From: Mesorhizobium loti
GTDB taxonomy: Bacteria > Pseudomonadota > Alphaproteobacteria > Rhizobiales > Rhizobiaceae
Assembly (NCBI RefSeq): GCF_002858745.1
Contig: NZ_PJRO01000018.1
Location: forward strand, 1 to 64,000
Length of the DNA stretch: 64,000 nt
Direction of reading: 5' to 3'
A program made the translations under genes and the position numbers. Positions 1 through 8,202 of the stretch are shown in pieces; the stretch's first letter is position 1, and each line of letters opens with the position of its first letter. The notes below the pieces were generated by a model. That model had not been told where the DNA came from. It did no database searches and saw only the letters and a list, made by a program, of their open reading frames with translations.

Positions 1-170
1 GTTTTGCTACCGAGGACTTCTCGGCGCTGCGCTACGTGCGCGATCAGCTGCAGGCGACCGGCCTCTATGAAGAGCTCGACCTGCTTGCCGACCCCGACGA
101 ACCGCGCGACCTCTTCGGTATGCTGCTCAGGGCAGAAAAAAAGCAAGGCGGCGCCAAGGGCGCCGCCTGA
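1..170 (+). CDS. C-terminal end of an unrecognised protein (partial)
   Basis: Only the last 55 residues lie in the window, read from base 3 to the TGA at 168-170. The segment begins FATEDFSALRYV and contains a charged helical stretch (YEELDLLADPDEPRDLFGML), then ends with the low-complexity tail KKQGGAKGAA. I do not recognise the family from this fragment. Codon use is GC-rich and clean, so it is probably a real gene rather than a shadow. Its last codons overlap a perfect inverted repeat that reads as a terminator for the convergent leftward gene. The Gly/Ala tail may therefore reflect selection on the terminator rather than on the protein; that is inference. Confidence 0.6.
   Translation, partial: FATEDFSALRYVRDQLQATGLYEELDLLADPDEPRDLFGMLLRAEKKQGGAKGAA
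136..167 (-). terminator. Rho-independent terminator of the leftward operon, inside the facing gene
   Basis: A perfect 9-bp inverted repeat (147-155 with 159-167, loop 156-158) is followed on the minus strand by TTGC and then seven T residues (complement of the A run at 136-142). It lies just beyond the stop of the leftward amidohydrolase and inside the last codons of the rightward gene. Confidence 0.75.
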
Positions 171-204
171 GAACAGTCGATTTAGGAAATGAGCCTGGCG
201 GCTT

Positions 205-1419
205 CTAGTGCCTGCCTGACGCCCCGCTCAGATAACGTTCCGCGAGCGTTGTCCAATAGCGCACACCGGTCGCGATGATGTCGTCGTTGAAGTCGTATTG
301 GGCGGTGTGAAGAGGACGAGGCGCCGGTTCACCTTCCCGTGCCGCGCCGAGAAATACATAGCAGCCGGGCACGCTGCCCAGCATGAAGGCGAAATCTTCT
401 GCGCCCATGATCGGCTGCATCTCGTCATCCACGAGCTTGTCGCCGACGACCTCCTGCGCGATGGACGCGGCGAACTGCGTTTCCTTTCGAGCGTTGTGGA
501 GAACGGGATAGCCACGCTCGAAAATGAACTTGTGTCCCGCGCCGGTCGCCTCGGTGGCGTTGCGTACGATCTTCTCCAGACCCACCTCGAAAGCGTCGCG
601 AACGCTGTCGTTGAGTGTATAGAGAGTGCCTCGGACGACCGCTTCGTCCGGCGTGACATGGACATTCTGCCGATGGCTCGGGTCGCCGCTGCGGAACTGC
701 GTGATCGACAGCACGACAGGTTCCGCGGGGTTCAGGTAGCGCGCCTTGAACATATGCATTTCCTGCACGATCTGCGCAGCCGTGAGCAACGGATCCGCGA
801 CGGCGAACTGCGTCGCGGGATGCGAAATCTTGCTCAGCACGTGAAACTCGAAAGTATCGATCGATGCGAGCATCGGTCCGGTTCGCATCATGAAGCGGCC
901 GGCGGAAACATTGGGGAAATTGTGGAGCCCGAAGACGGCCTGAACGGGAAATTTCTCGAACAGGCCGTCCTTGACCATGGCATTGCCGCCGCAATGCGCA
1001 TCACCCGTTTCCTCGGCCGGTTGGAAGATGAAGCGCACGGTGCCGTCGAAATTGCCATTCCTGGCGAGGTGGCTGGCGGCGGCAAGCAGCATGGCGGTAT
1101 GGCCGTCATGTCCGCAGGCGTGCATCTTGCCATTGATCTTCGAGCGATGGTCGAACGTGTTCTCTTCCTGGATGAACAAGGCATCCATGTCGGCGCGAAG
1201 ACCGACCGCAACCGGGCTCGTGCCGCGCTTCAGCGTTCCGACGACACCTGTTCCGCCGAGACCGCGATGCACCTCGATGCCAAACTCCTGGAGTTTTGCG
1301 GCGACGAAGTCTGCGGTCGCTTTCTCCTCGAAGGCAGTCTCCGGATGAGCATGCAGGTGCCGGCGCCATGCTGTGGCTTCCTCAACGAGGCTGTTGTCGA
1401 TCGGCGATGACTGGCTCAT
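205..1419 (-). CDS. M20 family amidohydrolase (hippurate hydrolase / N-acyl amino acid amidohydrolase type)
   Basis: 404 aa, the usual length for the M20D HipO/AbgB/IAA-amino-acid hydrolase group, which cleaves N-acyl amino acids with a dinuclear metal site. Visible motifs are RADMDAL (about 75-81), the metal motif HACGHDGH (100-107), QPAEE (133-137, catalytic Glu) and MGAEDFAFM near the C-terminus. There is no signal peptide, so it is cytoplasmic. It is the last gene of the leftward block and lies 36 bases after livM, so it probably acts on whatever the LIV-type importer brings in. The acyl and amino acid specificity cannot be read from the sequence. Family assignment is firm; the substrate is not. 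Confidence 0.9.
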   Translation of the reverse strand: MSQSSPIDNSLVEEATAWRRHLHAHPETAFEEKATADFVAAKLQEFGIEVHRGLGGTGVVGTLKRGTSPVAVGLRADMDALFIQEENTFDHRSKINGKMHACGHDGHTAMLLAAASHLARNGNFDGTVRFIFQPAEETGDAHCGGNAMVKDGLFEKFPVQAVFGLHNFPNVSAGRFMMRTGPMLASIDTFEFHVLSKISHPATQFAVADPLLTAAQIVQEMHMFKARYLNPAEPVVLSITQFRSGDPSHRQNVHVTPDEAVVRGTLYTLNDSVRDAFEVGLEKIVRNATEATGAGHKFIFERGYPVLHNARKETQFAASIAQEVVGDKLVDDEMQPIMGAEDFAFMLGSVPGCYVFLGAAREGEPAPRPLHTAQYDFNDDIIATGVRYWTTLAERYLSGASGRH

Positions 1420-1455
1420 CTGTTTCCTCCTTTAATGATCTCCGCTCGAACGCGA

Positions 1456-2424
1456 TCATGTTCTTGCTTTGCTGGCCGGAAGCCGCAGTCTGCCCAGAAG
1501 ATCGACCAAGCCCTCGGGTGCAAGCCTGAGCACCAGGATCATCGCCACGGCAATGACGATGAAGCGCGCGTCCTCGAAACCCTGCAGCCCGGCCATGGCC
1601 TCGGTGGCGAAGGTGAGAACGAGCGCGGCAAGCACGGGTCCGAAGACGGTGTTGACGCCGCCGATCAGAACCATCGACAGGGCCAGCGAGAGCGTTCCAA
1701 AGCCGAAGACCTCGGGCGAGGCAACACGCAGGTATATCGCGTAGAAGCCACCGGCGATGCCGGTGAAAATGGCGCTCAGCGTCAGCGCCAGGATACGCTG
1801 GCGGGCAACTGAGATGCCGCGTGCGGCGGCATAATCCTCGGCATCGCGGACTGCCTTGAGCGATTTGCCGAAGGAGGAGTTGCTCACGAACGCCAGGAAG
1901 AGACAGGAAAACGCCAGCAGCACCAGGCCGACATAGTAGTAGCCGAACTTGAAATCCTTCAGGAAACTGTAGCTGCCCAGTTCGAGGAAGGGCAGGCGCA
2001 CCATGCCTTCCGCGCCACCGGTGATCTGGGATTGGCTGAGGACCAACTGCAGCACGAGTTGCGTGAAGGCGAAGGTGACCAGGACGACATAGATGCCCTT
2101 CAACCGCGCAACCGGCGCCGCCAGCAGCAGTGCGGACATGGCGGCTGTGCCGCCGCCCAGCAGCATGGCAATCCAGGGATTGATGCCAAATGTCTTGCTG
2201 GCAATCGCCGCGGTGTAGACGCCGATGCCGAAGAAGGTCAGATGCCCGAAATTGAAAACGCCGCAATGGCCGAGGCTGAGGTTCCAGTTCGAGGCGATGA
2301 CGGCGTAGACGAAAGCGATGATGAACAGATGCCTGATATAGCTATCCGTGACGAACAACGGCACGACGGCAAGTGCTGCAAACAGGGCCACTATCGCGAG
2401 GAGTTGAGGTTTGTTGGCCATCAT
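1456..2424 (-). CDS. livM: Branched-chain amino acid-type ABC transporter permease (LivM)
   Basis: 322 aa, very hydrophobic, with the LivM-family core (SLGHCGVFNFGHLTFFGIGVY, RISVARQ-type loop, GGVNTVFGPVLAA). It forms one of the two membrane subunits of a LIV/HAAT-type importer in the inner membrane. Its ATGATG start overlaps the TGA of livH and is preceded by GGAGG, so the two are translationally coupled. The order after the binding protein is livG-livF-livH-livM, a complete importer. LIV-type systems also carry amides, urea and aromatic compounds, so the branched-chain name describes the family, not a proven substrate. Confidence 0.9.
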   Translation of the reverse strand: MMANKPQLLAIVALFAALAVVPLFVTDSYIRHLFIIAFVYAVIASNWNLSLGHCGVFNFGHLTFFGIGVYTAAIASKTFGINPWIAMLLGGGTAAMSALLLAAPVARLKGIYVVLVTFAFTQLVLQLVLSQSQITGGAEGMVRLPFLELGSYSFLKDFKFGYYYVGLVLLAFSCLFLAFVSNSSFGKSLKAVRDAEDYAAARGISVARQRILALTLSAIFTGIAGGFYAIYLRVASPEVFGFGTLSLALSMVLIGGVNTVFGPVLAALVLTFATEAMAGLQGFEDARFIVIAVAMILVLRLAPEGLVDLLGRLRLPASKART

Positions 2425-3284
2425 TTACCTCCGAACACGCCGTTTGGCCTGAACAGCAGGACCAGGATCATCAATAGAAACAGCACGAACGGCGTCCAGT
2501 AGAGGCCCAGTCCCAAGATCAGAAACGCCTCGATGAAGCCGATGAGATAGGCCGCCCCGGCGGTCGCGCCGAGATTGCCCAGTCCGCCGAAGATGACGAC
2601 GATCATTGCCTTGGTCAGCGGCTCGCTGCCCATGGTGGGGGTGACGAAGCGGATCGAACCGAGCAAGGCACCGGTAAGTCCCGCCAGCGCGGCGGAGATG
2701 CCAAATGCCAGTGCGAAGGCAACCGGTACATCTATGCCGAGAAGTGCCGCCGAATCCTGGTTCTGACCGACGGCGCGAAGGCTGCGGCCCCGATTGGTCG
2801 TGACGGTGAAACGCCACAACGCAACGAGTATGAGCGGCGCCAGCACGATCAGCAGAGCTTCATGCGCGGAAATGGTGGTGCCCAGGATTCGCACTTCACC
2901 TGGGACAAGATGCGGCAGCTGCTTCAGCCGCGCGCCCCAGATCATTTGCGCGCCGCGTTCGAGGATGACCATGGCCGCCAGCGTGGTCATCGCCGTGATC
3001 AGGAGCATGTTGCGGTTGCTGTAGAATGGCCGGACCAGGAGGCGCTCGATGACGATGCCGACGAGCCCGGCGGCAAGCGTGCCTGACAGGATGCCGACGA
3101 CCGGCCCTAGGCCGAGGACTTCACTGACCGTCCAGGCGACGAACGCGCCTACCATCATCAATGCGCCGTGGGAGAAGTTGAAGACGCCGAGAGTGGTCCA
3201 CACGACGCTGAGGCCGCTCGACATCAACGCATAAAGCGAGCCAAGCACCAGACCAGAGACGAGCGTTGCAAGAAGGGCTTCCAT
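2421..3284 (-). CDS. livH: Branched-chain amino acid-type ABC transporter permease (LivH)
   Basis: 287 aa, the second membrane subunit of the LIV/HAAT importer. It begins with the typical MEALLATLVSGLVLGSLYAL segment and has the family features GVFNFSHGALMMVGAF near residue 33 and VVIFGGLGNLGATAGAA near 230. Multiple transmembrane helices are evident. It shares one base with livF upstream (3284) and overlaps livM by four bases downstream, which fits a single transcript. Confidence 0.9.
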   Translation of the reverse strand: MEALLATLVSGLVLGSLYALMSSGLSVVWTTLGVFNFSHGALMMVGAFVAWTVSEVLGLGPVVGILSGTLAAGLVGIVIERLLVRPFYSNRNMLLITAMTTLAAMVILERGAQMIWGARLKQLPHLVPGEVRILGTTISAHEALLIVLAPLILVALWRFTVTTNRGRSLRAVGQNQDSAALLGIDVPVAFALAFGISAALAGLTGALLGSIRFVTPTMGSEPLTKAMIVVIFGGLGNLGATAGAAYLIGFIEAFLILGLGLYWTPFVLFLLMILVLLFRPNGVFGGK

Positions 3285-4012
3285 CAGTGTGCTTCCTCCG
3301 CACCGAAGTAGAGGCGCATCACCTCTTCATGGTCAGGTGCATTCGCGCTGCTGATTTCGCGCACGACCTCGCCATGCTCGACCATGTAGAGGCGGTCGGT
3401 TAGCGACAGCAGGAACTCGACATCCTGTTCCACCACGATCAGCGGCACGCCGGTCTTGGAAATCTTGGCAATGGCTGCCGCCAGTTCTTCCTTCAGTCGC
3501 GGCGACAGCCCCAGCGTCGGTTCATCCAACATCAACAGGCGCGGCGCGCACATCAGGGCACAGCCGATCGACAGCATCTGCCGCTCGCCGCCCGACAGTG
3601 TGCGGGCAGACTGCTGCTTGCGCTCGGCAAGGCGTGGAAACAGTGCATAGACCTCGTCGATACGTCGCGCGGCTTCCGCCCTGGCGCGCTTGCTGAAGGC
3701 TGCCAGCTCCAGCGTCTCGGCGATGCGCATGTTGCCGAACAGCGTGTTGCCTTGCGGTGCGTGGATAAGGCCTGCAGCCACGATCGCGGGCGGGCGTTGC
3801 GTGGTGATGTCGTTGCCTTCGAAAGCAATGGAACCTGCGGTCGGGCGCAACAGGCCGGAAATGGTCCTGAGCAAAGTCGACTTGCCGTGGCCGTTCGGTC
3901 CGAACAGGCCAATCGACTCTCCTTCGTCGATGTGAACTGACAGACCGTTCAGGACGCGGGCAGCGCCATACCCGGCCTCCAGGCCGTTGATATCGAGGAG
4001 CCGCCGCATCAA
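3284..4012 (-). CDS. livF: LIV-type ABC transporter ATP-binding protein (LivF)
   Basis: 242 aa ATPase subunit. Walker A is GPNGHGKST (about 38-46), the signature is LSGGERQML, and Walker B ends LLMLDEPTLGLSP, followed by a switch His region. The compact length and the LDEPTLGL motif match LivF. It powers import together with LivG at the cytoplasmic face of the permeases. Its start overlaps the end of livG by four bases. One unusual detail is His in the Walker A loop (GPNGHGKST) where Ala or Ser is common, still within family variation. Confidence 0.9.
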   Translation of the reverse strand: MMRRLLDINGLEAGYGAARVLNGLSVHIDEGESIGLFGPNGHGKSTLLRTISGLLRPTAGSIAFEGNDITTQRPPAIVAAGLIHAPQGNTLFGNMRIAETLELAAFSKRARAEAARRIDEVYALFPRLAERKQQSARTLSGGERQMLSIGCALMCAPRLLMLDEPTLGLSPRLKEELAAAIAKISKTGVPLIVVEQDVEFLLSLTDRLYMVEHGEVVREISSANAPDHEEVMRLYFGAEEAH

Positions 4013-4740
4013 CTACGCCCTCCAAGATAGGCTTCGATCACCTGTGGGTTCCTGACGACATCGTGCGGGTCGCCGGCGGCAAGCACGCTGCCCTGGTTCA
4101 GCACGATGAGGCGTTGCGAGACGGACAACAGCAGGCTGAGCACATGTTCGATGAGCAGCACGGTGACGCCGCTTCCGTTCACGGCCACCAGGAGATCGTC
4201 GAGGCGTTGGATCTCGGGCTTCGTCAGCCCCGATGCGGGCTCGTCCAGCATCAGCAGGGCGGGCCTGGATATCAAAGCCGAAGCGATCATGAGCTGCTTC
4301 TTCTCATAGACGGACAACTCGCGTGATGGGATCGAGCGACGCATCCGGCCGAAGTCCACCGAGCGGAAGGCATCGTCGATACGGGCTTCGGCCTCGGACC
4401 GGGAAAGCCCGCCATTGTAGGTGGCGCTGACGAGCAAAGTCTCATCCGCAGACAGTGCCGGGAATTCGGCATCTTTCTGGAATGTGCGAACCAGGCCGGC
4501 CCGCGAGATGCGATGTGATGGCCAGCGATCGATGCGCTCTCCCATGAAACGCACCTCGCCGGAGGTCGGGCCGAACGGGACGCCGGTGATCAGGTTGAAC
4601 AACGTACTCTTGCCGGATCCATTGGGTCCGGCAATGCCCAGGATTTCGCCGCGTGCGACGGTGAAACTGACGTCGTTGACGGCCTTCAACCCGCCGAAGA
4701 ACTTGCAGGCCCCGGCGATCTCGAGAATGTTTTCGCTCAT
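4009..4740 (-). CDS. livG: LIV-type ABC transporter ATP-binding protein (LivG)
   Basis: 243 aa ATPase subunit of the same importer. Walker A is GPNGSGKSTLFNLITG, the LivG-typical segment ISRAGLVRTFQ follows, and Walker B is LLMLDEPASGL. The usual LSGG signature is not evident at the expected place: the segment reads RELSVYEKKQLMIASAL, so the canonical LSGGQ is replaced by LSVYE. Divergent signatures are seen in some HAAT ATPases, but this is worth noting. A RIME-like repeat separates it from the binding protein gene, and that repeat may trim or attenuate the transcript. Confidence 0.88.
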   Translation of the reverse strand: MSENILEIAGACKFFGGLKAVNDVSFTVARGEILGIAGPNGSGKSTLFNLITGVPFGPTSGEVRFMGERIDRWPSHRISRAGLVRTFQKDAEFPALSADETLLVSATYNGGLSRSEAEARIDDAFRSVDFGRMRRSIPSRELSVYEKKQLMIASALISRPALLMLDEPASGLTKPEIQRLDDLLVAVNGSGVTVLLIEHVLSLLLSVSQRLIVLNQGSVLAAGDPHDVVRNPQVIEAYLGGRS

Positions 4741-4772
4741 GCGTATTGCCCGGTGGAGGGAGTGCCGCGTCC

Positions 4773-4867
4773 AGAGCGTTTCCGTTCTTTGCGGAAACGC
4801 TCCAACTCTTTGTTTTCAAGAAATCCCGGACGGAAAACCGTTGCACACTTTTCCTGGGATTGCTCTG
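4773..4867. repeat. RIME-like intergenic palindromic repeat, copy A
   Basis: About 95 bases between livG and its binding protein gene. It opens with AGAGCGTTTCCG and an inverted half (CGGAAACGCTC), then an AACTCTTTGTTTT block, CGGACGGAAAACCGTT, and closes with TGGGATTGCTCT. The ends are inverted relative to each other. The same mosaic recurs at 6145, 14220 (inverted), 31038, 34127 and 58612. Confidence 0.85.
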
Positions 4868-4885
4868 AGGCGCGGCGATGCTGGA

Positions 4886-6118
4886 TCACTTCATCCAGAC
4901 CGGCTGCTTGAACTCGCCGCCCGCATACTCCTTCGGATAGAACAGCACGCGCTTGCCATCCTGGATCTGATAGAACTGGATCGGCATCCCGTCCTTGCCT
5001 TGGACGGCAAGGTGCGTGGCCGGGTCGAATCGTGTGCGTCCCATGGCCGTCTGCTTGTCGGCCTTGCCGATCTCGGCGCCGATTTCCTTGCGCTTGGCGG
5101 GATCGCCGACCTTGGTCAGGGCGTCGGCATAGAGCATCACCTGTTCGTAGAGCATGACGCCATAGGAACCCGGCTCTACATTGTATGCGGCCTTGTATTT
5201 GCCGATGACTTCATCGGCACGCGGGTTGCTGGCTGCGCGCACCGGGCCGCCGAGCGCGTTGTAGACGATGCCCGAGGACTTCTCCTTGGTGAGTTCTAGG
5301 AATTCCGGAACCGACGGCGCATACTGGATGAAGACGAGGCTGTTGGTGGGATTTTCCATGAACTGCCGCATGAAGGTCGCGGCATTCGCGGAGACATAAT
5401 CGGTGTTGATCAGCAAGGCTGGGGGATCCTGACGCACCTTGGCCAGGAACCCCCGCCAGTCGTTGATCTCGCCGAAGGGCAGGAGATCATTCTGCGTCAC
5501 TTCCCAGCCGGCGGCCTTGAAAGCCTCGGCCATGCCGTTGGCGATACCCTTCGAATAGGGATTATCGGATGCCACCAGAGCTACTTTCTTGTTTGGCAGC
5601 TTCAGCTTGCCGCTTGTGGCGAGTTCGTCGATGACCGGTACGATTTCGGTGTTGTAGGCGTCATAAGAAGGCGTCAGCGACCACACGGTGGTGAAGCGGG
5701 ACGGATCGGGCGAGACGATGTCCTTCGTCTGCTGGGAATTGCCCGACACCAGATAGATCATGTCCTGCTCGGCCATCATGTCGATTTCGAAATTGCTGGT
5801 CGACGCGTAGCCGGTGAAGATAGCGCCTGTCGCCTGATCGCCGAGCAGGCGTTCGGCTGCGGTGGCGACTTTGTCGGCGCTGGCGTCACCGACATCGGCC
5901 ACGATGGCCTCGAAGGTGTGGCCGGCAATGCCGCCGGCCTTGTTCAGGTCTTCCACAGCGAGTTTGACGCCGTTGGCCACTTCCTGGCCGTCCGCAGCGG
6001 CGGGACCGGTGAGGGGAGCAAGAATGCCCAGCTTGATCACGTCGGCGCTGGCAAAAGCGGTCGAGGCAGCCAGTGCGAGCGCGGATGCAGCGCCCATGAA
6101 AATACGTCTTGTCAGCAT
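4886..6118 (-). CDS. ABC transporter substrate-binding protein, LIV/HAAT type
   Basis: 410 aa periplasmic type I binding protein. The N-terminus MLTRRIFMGAASALALAASTA is a signal peptide with a twin-arginine-like TRRIFMG start and an Ala-rich cleavage region near 24-26. The mature part opens IKLGILAPLTGPAAADGQEVANG, the hallmark of the Leu/Ile/Val-amide binding family. It is the first transporter gene in the direction of transcription and is separated from livG by a RIME-like repeat, a common position for differential expression of a binding protein over its permeases. The ligand is unknown; the context points to an N-acylated or amide amino acid derivative. Confidence 0.88.
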   Translation of the reverse strand: MLTRRIFMGAASALALAASTAFASADVIKLGILAPLTGPAAADGQEVANGVKLAVEDLNKAGGIAGHTFEAIVADVGDASADKVATAAERLLGDQATGAIFTGYASTSNFEIDMMAEQDMIYLVSGNSQQTKDIVSPDPSRFTTVWSLTPSYDAYNTEIVPVIDELATSGKLKLPNKKVALVASDNPYSKGIANGMAEAFKAAGWEVTQNDLLPFGEINDWRGFLAKVRQDPPALLINTDYVSANAATFMRQFMENPTNSLVFIQYAPSVPEFLELTKEKSSGIVYNALGGPVRAASNPRADEVIGKYKAAYNVEPGSYGVMLYEQVMLYADALTKVGDPAKRKEIGAEIGKADKQTAMGRTRFDPATHLAVQGKDGMPIQFYQIQDGKRVLFYPKEYAGGEFKQPVWMK

Positions 6119-6144
6119 GTCGTTCCCCTTGCCGTTTTTGTGTC

Positions 6145-6248
6145 TGGAGCGGTTCCGTTTTTCACGGAAACGCGGAGATGCTTAACTCATTGTTTTTATG
6201 CAATTTCGGATGCAAAACCGCTGCGCACTTTTGCTGGAATTGCTTTAG
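6145..6248. repeat. RIME-like intergenic palindromic repeat, copy B
   Basis: About 100 bases between the binding protein gene and the M20 deacylase gene. It shows the same mosaic as copy A with point differences (GGTTCCGTTTTTCACGGAAACGC, CGGATGCAAAACCGCTGCGC, GGAATTGCTTTA). Its last bases (TTA at 6245-6247) are the TAA stop codon of the deacylase on the minus strand. Confidence 0.85.
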
Positions 6249-7558
6249 CGTGTTCCGCAGTTGTCGATGATCGCAGCGGCAATCACCTTCGTCGTCTCGA
6301 TCAGGCTCTCGATTTCCACGCATTCATTGTCGCCGTGGAAGCCGTCGCCACTGGGTCCGTAGATCACCGGCGTGACGCCCGCACCCGCGTAGTGGGCTGC
6401 GTCGGTGACGGCCTCGAACCCCTTGATCTCCGGCGCCTTGCGCTGCACGTGCCGGGCCCGCTCTGCGAGGGAAGTGACCAGAGGATCATCGACCGGCGTG
6501 TTCATCGGCGGGAAATTCAGTCCGAACAGGTCCCATTCGATCGCCGGAGGATGATCGCGCATCCACGCATCCGTCTGGGCAAAATGGCTGACGAAATTCT
6601 CGAACTCCGCCTTGACGTCCTCGAACCGTTCCTGCGGCATGAACTTGTAGTCTAGGTCTATCGTAACGATGTCAGGAATGATCGCCGCATTGGTCATGAT
6701 CTGCGGCGTGCCGTCGGGACCGAGGCCTGCTCCTCCGCGGATGACGCCGGGGTTGATCGTGGCAAGGCCCGCAGGCGTCAGCGGATGCCAGTTGTCGCGG
6801 CAGCGGGATTGCTCGAAATCACGCAAGGCCATCAGGAAACGCGTCGCAAGTTCGATCGCGTTGACGCCAGGCTCGAGACGATCCTGGACATGCGGCTGCG
6901 GCCACATCGAATTGAAGCGCCAGCCGGCATGAGCCTGCTTTCCGAAGATGGTGACCCGTACCCAGGTGAGCCCGCCTTCGGCCGGAACGATGTTGCCCCA
7001 GGTCGGCTCGGCGATGATCGCGCGCCGCGCCAGCCGCTTTTCCCGCTTGACGAGATCCATGGCACCGAAGCCGCCGGCTTCCTCGTCGACGACACTGTGG
7101 ATGGCCAGCCGGCCCTCAAGCTTGATGCCGGCTTGTTTCACCGCGCGCGCCGCCGCCACACATGCCGCCACGCCTGCCTTCATGTCGACGGCGCCACGTC
7201 CCCACAGCTTGCCCTCGGCGATTTCGCCGCCAAAAGGATCGCGGGTCCAACGGCTCGTATCGCCGACGGGAACGACATCGATATGCCCGCACAGGATCAG
7301 GCTCCTGTTGTCGGAGCCATCCCATTCGCCGATCAGGTTCGGACGGCTGGGGAAGACATCCCAGCCGCGCGTTTCAAAGCCGAGTTCCCTGAGATGGCCG
7401 TCGAGGAGCACCTGAACGTCGGCCTCGCGGTTGAGACCCTGCTCGACCTGGAATTTTGGGTTGACTGAAGGGATTCTGACCAGGTCACGTGCCAGGTTGA
7501 CGACATAGTCCCGATCGGCGTCGATGCGGCTCCAGACTTCGTTCGTTCCGTCGCTCAT
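6245..7558 (-). CDS. M20 family peptidase/deacylase (ArgE/DapE type)
   Basis: 437 aa, the size of ArgE/DapE/ACY1-like zinc deacylases, which remove acyl groups from amino acids. Motifs seen are LCGHIDVVPVGD (first metal His and Asp near 90), GRGAVDMKAGVAA (bridging Asp near 120) and VDEEAGGFG (catalytic Glu Glu near 155); a C-terminal EGF-type dimer lid and a final His motif (DGFHGDNECVEI) follow. It is cytoplasmic. It overlaps the isochorismatase-like gene by four bases, so the two are coupled. Its TAA stop is contributed by a RIME-like repeat, which suggests an ancestral C-terminus may have been slightly altered by insertion. The exact substrate is unknown. Confidence 0.88.
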   Translation of the reverse strand: MSDGTNEVWSRIDADRDYVVNLARDLVRIPSVNPKFQVEQGLNREADVQVLLDGHLRELGFETRGWDVFPSRPNLIGEWDGSDNRSLILCGHIDVVPVGDTSRWTRDPFGGEIAEGKLWGRGAVDMKAGVAACVAAARAVKQAGIKLEGRLAIHSVVDEEAGGFGAMDLVKREKRLARRAIIAEPTWGNIVPAEGGLTWVRVTIFGKQAHAGWRFNSMWPQPHVQDRLEPGVNAIELATRFLMALRDFEQSRCRDNWHPLTPAGLATINPGVIRGGAGLGPDGTPQIMTNAAIIPDIVTIDLDYKFMPQERFEDVKAEFENFVSHFAQTDAWMRDHPPAIEWDLFGLNFPPMNTPVDDPLVTSLAERARHVQRKAPEIKGFEAVTDAAHYAGAGVTPVIYGPSGDGFHGDNECVEIESLIETTKVIAAAIIDNCGTR

Positions 7559-8202
7559 TGGCTTGTCTCTCCCAATTCTGCAATCAGCGCGTCGGTCGTG
7601 ACCTGGCGGCAGTAACCCTTGATGGCGCTGAGTGAGTTGTTATGCCTTGTGCTGGTGTAGGTGGCGCACGCGTCTGTGACCTGGGTCACCAGATAGCCGA
7701 GGTCGCAGGCGTCGCGGATGGCGCTTTCCACGCACTGGTCTGTCAGGATGCCGCTGATGACCAGTTGCCGGACGCCCAGATTGCGCAGGATGTAGTCGAT
7801 ATGGGTGGAGACGAAGACCGATGATGATGACTTGGGCAGGCAGATCTCGTCGTCGCCCGGAGCCAGTTCGTCAACGACTTTGCCGTCCCATGACCCCCTC
7901 GGCACGTTGAAGCCAGTGATTTTGTAGTCGAGGCTGCGGTCGCGGCCATCCTTCGTCAGGCTCTCGATGGTGGTATACATCACTTCGATGCCGCGATGAC
8001 GGAATGCGTGCTGCAGCAGCCGCATGTTGGGGATGACATGATTGCGGAGTTCCCCGAAAAACCAGCCGTATTGCCGGTCGAATTCGGCCTCGTCGAGATC
8101 GGCGAACTCCGCGCCCTTGCGGTGGGCTCCGAAGTTCTGGACGTCGATGAAAAGCAGGGCGGACTGCTCGGGCACAAGCGCCACGTTGCGGGTGAGTATC
8201 AC
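7555..8202 (-). CDS. Isochorismatase-family cysteine hydrolase (amidohydrolase)
   Basis: 215 aa from a GTG start at 8202 (VILTRNVALVPEQSALLFIDVQ). The frame stays open farther upstream, but that part has non-protein-like composition and the family starts about here. The catalytic triad of the family is present: Asp in LFIDVQNFG, Lys in CLPKSSSS, and Cys in LTDQCVES. Members include N-carbamoylsarcosine amidohydrolase, nicotinamidase and biuret/ureidoacrylate hydrolases. Coupled by a four-base overlap to the M20 deacylase, it probably cleaves an amide or carbamoyl group in the same pathway. I cannot tell which. Confidence 0.87.
   Translation of the reverse strand: MILTRNVALVPEQSALLFIDVQNFGAHRKGAEFADLDEAEFDRQYGWFFGELRNHVIPNMRLLQHAFRHRGIEVMYTTIESLTKDGRDRSLDYKITGFNVPRGSWDGKVVDELAPGDDEICLPKSSSSVFVSTHIDYILRNLGVRQLVISGILTDQCVESAIRDACDLGYLVTQVTDACATYTSTRHNNSLSAIKGYCRQVTTDALIAELGETSQ

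Noticed and set aside
298..1410. 370-aa open frame on the plus strand
   Set aside because: It is fully antisense to the M20 amidohydrolase, which has intact metal motifs. The long frame is a GC-rich shadow.
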